This document shows positions 5,644 through 5,680 of a stretch of 5,680 nt of DNA, piece after piece. Each line of letters begins with the position of its first letter. The stretch's first letter is position 1. The notes below the pieces were generated by a model that was not told where the DNA came from, searched no databases, and saw nothing but the letters and a program-made list of their open reading frames with translations. Both the position numbers and the translations under genes were made by a program. The DNA comes from an uncultured Enterocloster sp. (lineage in GTDB: Bacteria > Bacillota > Clostridia > Lachnospirales > Lachnospiraceae). The DNA is taken from assembly GCA_944382045.1 (NCBI GenBank), contig CALWMT010000177.1:1-5680 (forward strand), in the 5' to 3' direction.

Positions 5644-5680
5644 CCAGGGATGCATTTATGAGAGAGCTTGCGTACCTGCT
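5640..5680 (+). CDS. DUF1700 (HAAS-domain) protein, first 13 codons; 3' end outside window
   Basis: ATG at 5640 overlaps the padR stop codon and follows a strong TAAGGAGG (5625-5632) by 7 nt. The visible residues, MTRDAFMRELAYL, match the start of DUF1700/HAAS proteins, which typically begin with MxxxxFMxELxxLL. These proteins have an N-terminal HAAS helical domain followed by membrane helices and are usually encoded next to a small PadR gene. They are thought to be membrane signalling partners. Only the start is visible, so the call leans on the PadR context. Confidence 0.75.
   Translation, partial: MTRDAFMRELAYL

Overview
The window looks like chromosomal DNA of a gut-type Clostridia, most likely Lachnospiraceae. 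The support is GC-rich genes separated by AT-rich gaps, strong AGGAGG-type ribosome binding sites, a PadR + DUF1700 pair, and a presequence-protease-like M16 peptidase. This assignment is an inference from gene content and style; no rRNA or other marker gene is present.

Layout, left to right. Bases 1-1476 hold the C-terminal half of an M16C (insulinase superfamily) peptidase that begins before the window. A 158-bp AT-rich gap carries a near-perfect sigma-A promoter (TTGACA, 16 bp, extended TGC-TATAAT) and a leader with a perfect 9-bp inverted repeat. That promoter should drive a two-gene unit: an AldB/ExaC-type aldehyde dehydrogenase (1635-3131), then after 52 bp an FGGY sugar kinase resembling E. 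coli L-xylulose kinase LyxK (3184-4674). The pair suggests joint oxidation of an aldehyde and phosphorylation of a ketose or polyol, but no isomerase, aldolase, epimerase or transporter lies in view, so the substrate is open.

From 4675 to about 5270 there is no intact gene. On the minus strand lies a decayed RhuM-family gene: an N-terminal piece and a C-terminal piece, joined out of frame where the middle of the gene has been lost. Just upstream of the N-terminal piece is a 37-bp imperfect palindrome (5073-5109), which may be a small repeat element or a mobile-element end.

The right end starts an apparently self-regulating signalling operon. A promoter (TTGACA, 17 bp, TATAGT) has a perfect 16-bp palindrome in its spacer, followed by a small PadR-family repressor gene (5323-5643). 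Its stop codon overlaps the start of a DUF1700 (HAAS-domain) gene cut by the window end.

No complete novel system is visible. The points most worth a second look are the rhuM remnant with its deletion scar, the palindrome beside it, the leader inverted repeat of the dehydrogenase-kinase operon, and the palindrome in the padR promoter. No tRNA, rRNA, CRISPR array or intact insertion sequence was seen.
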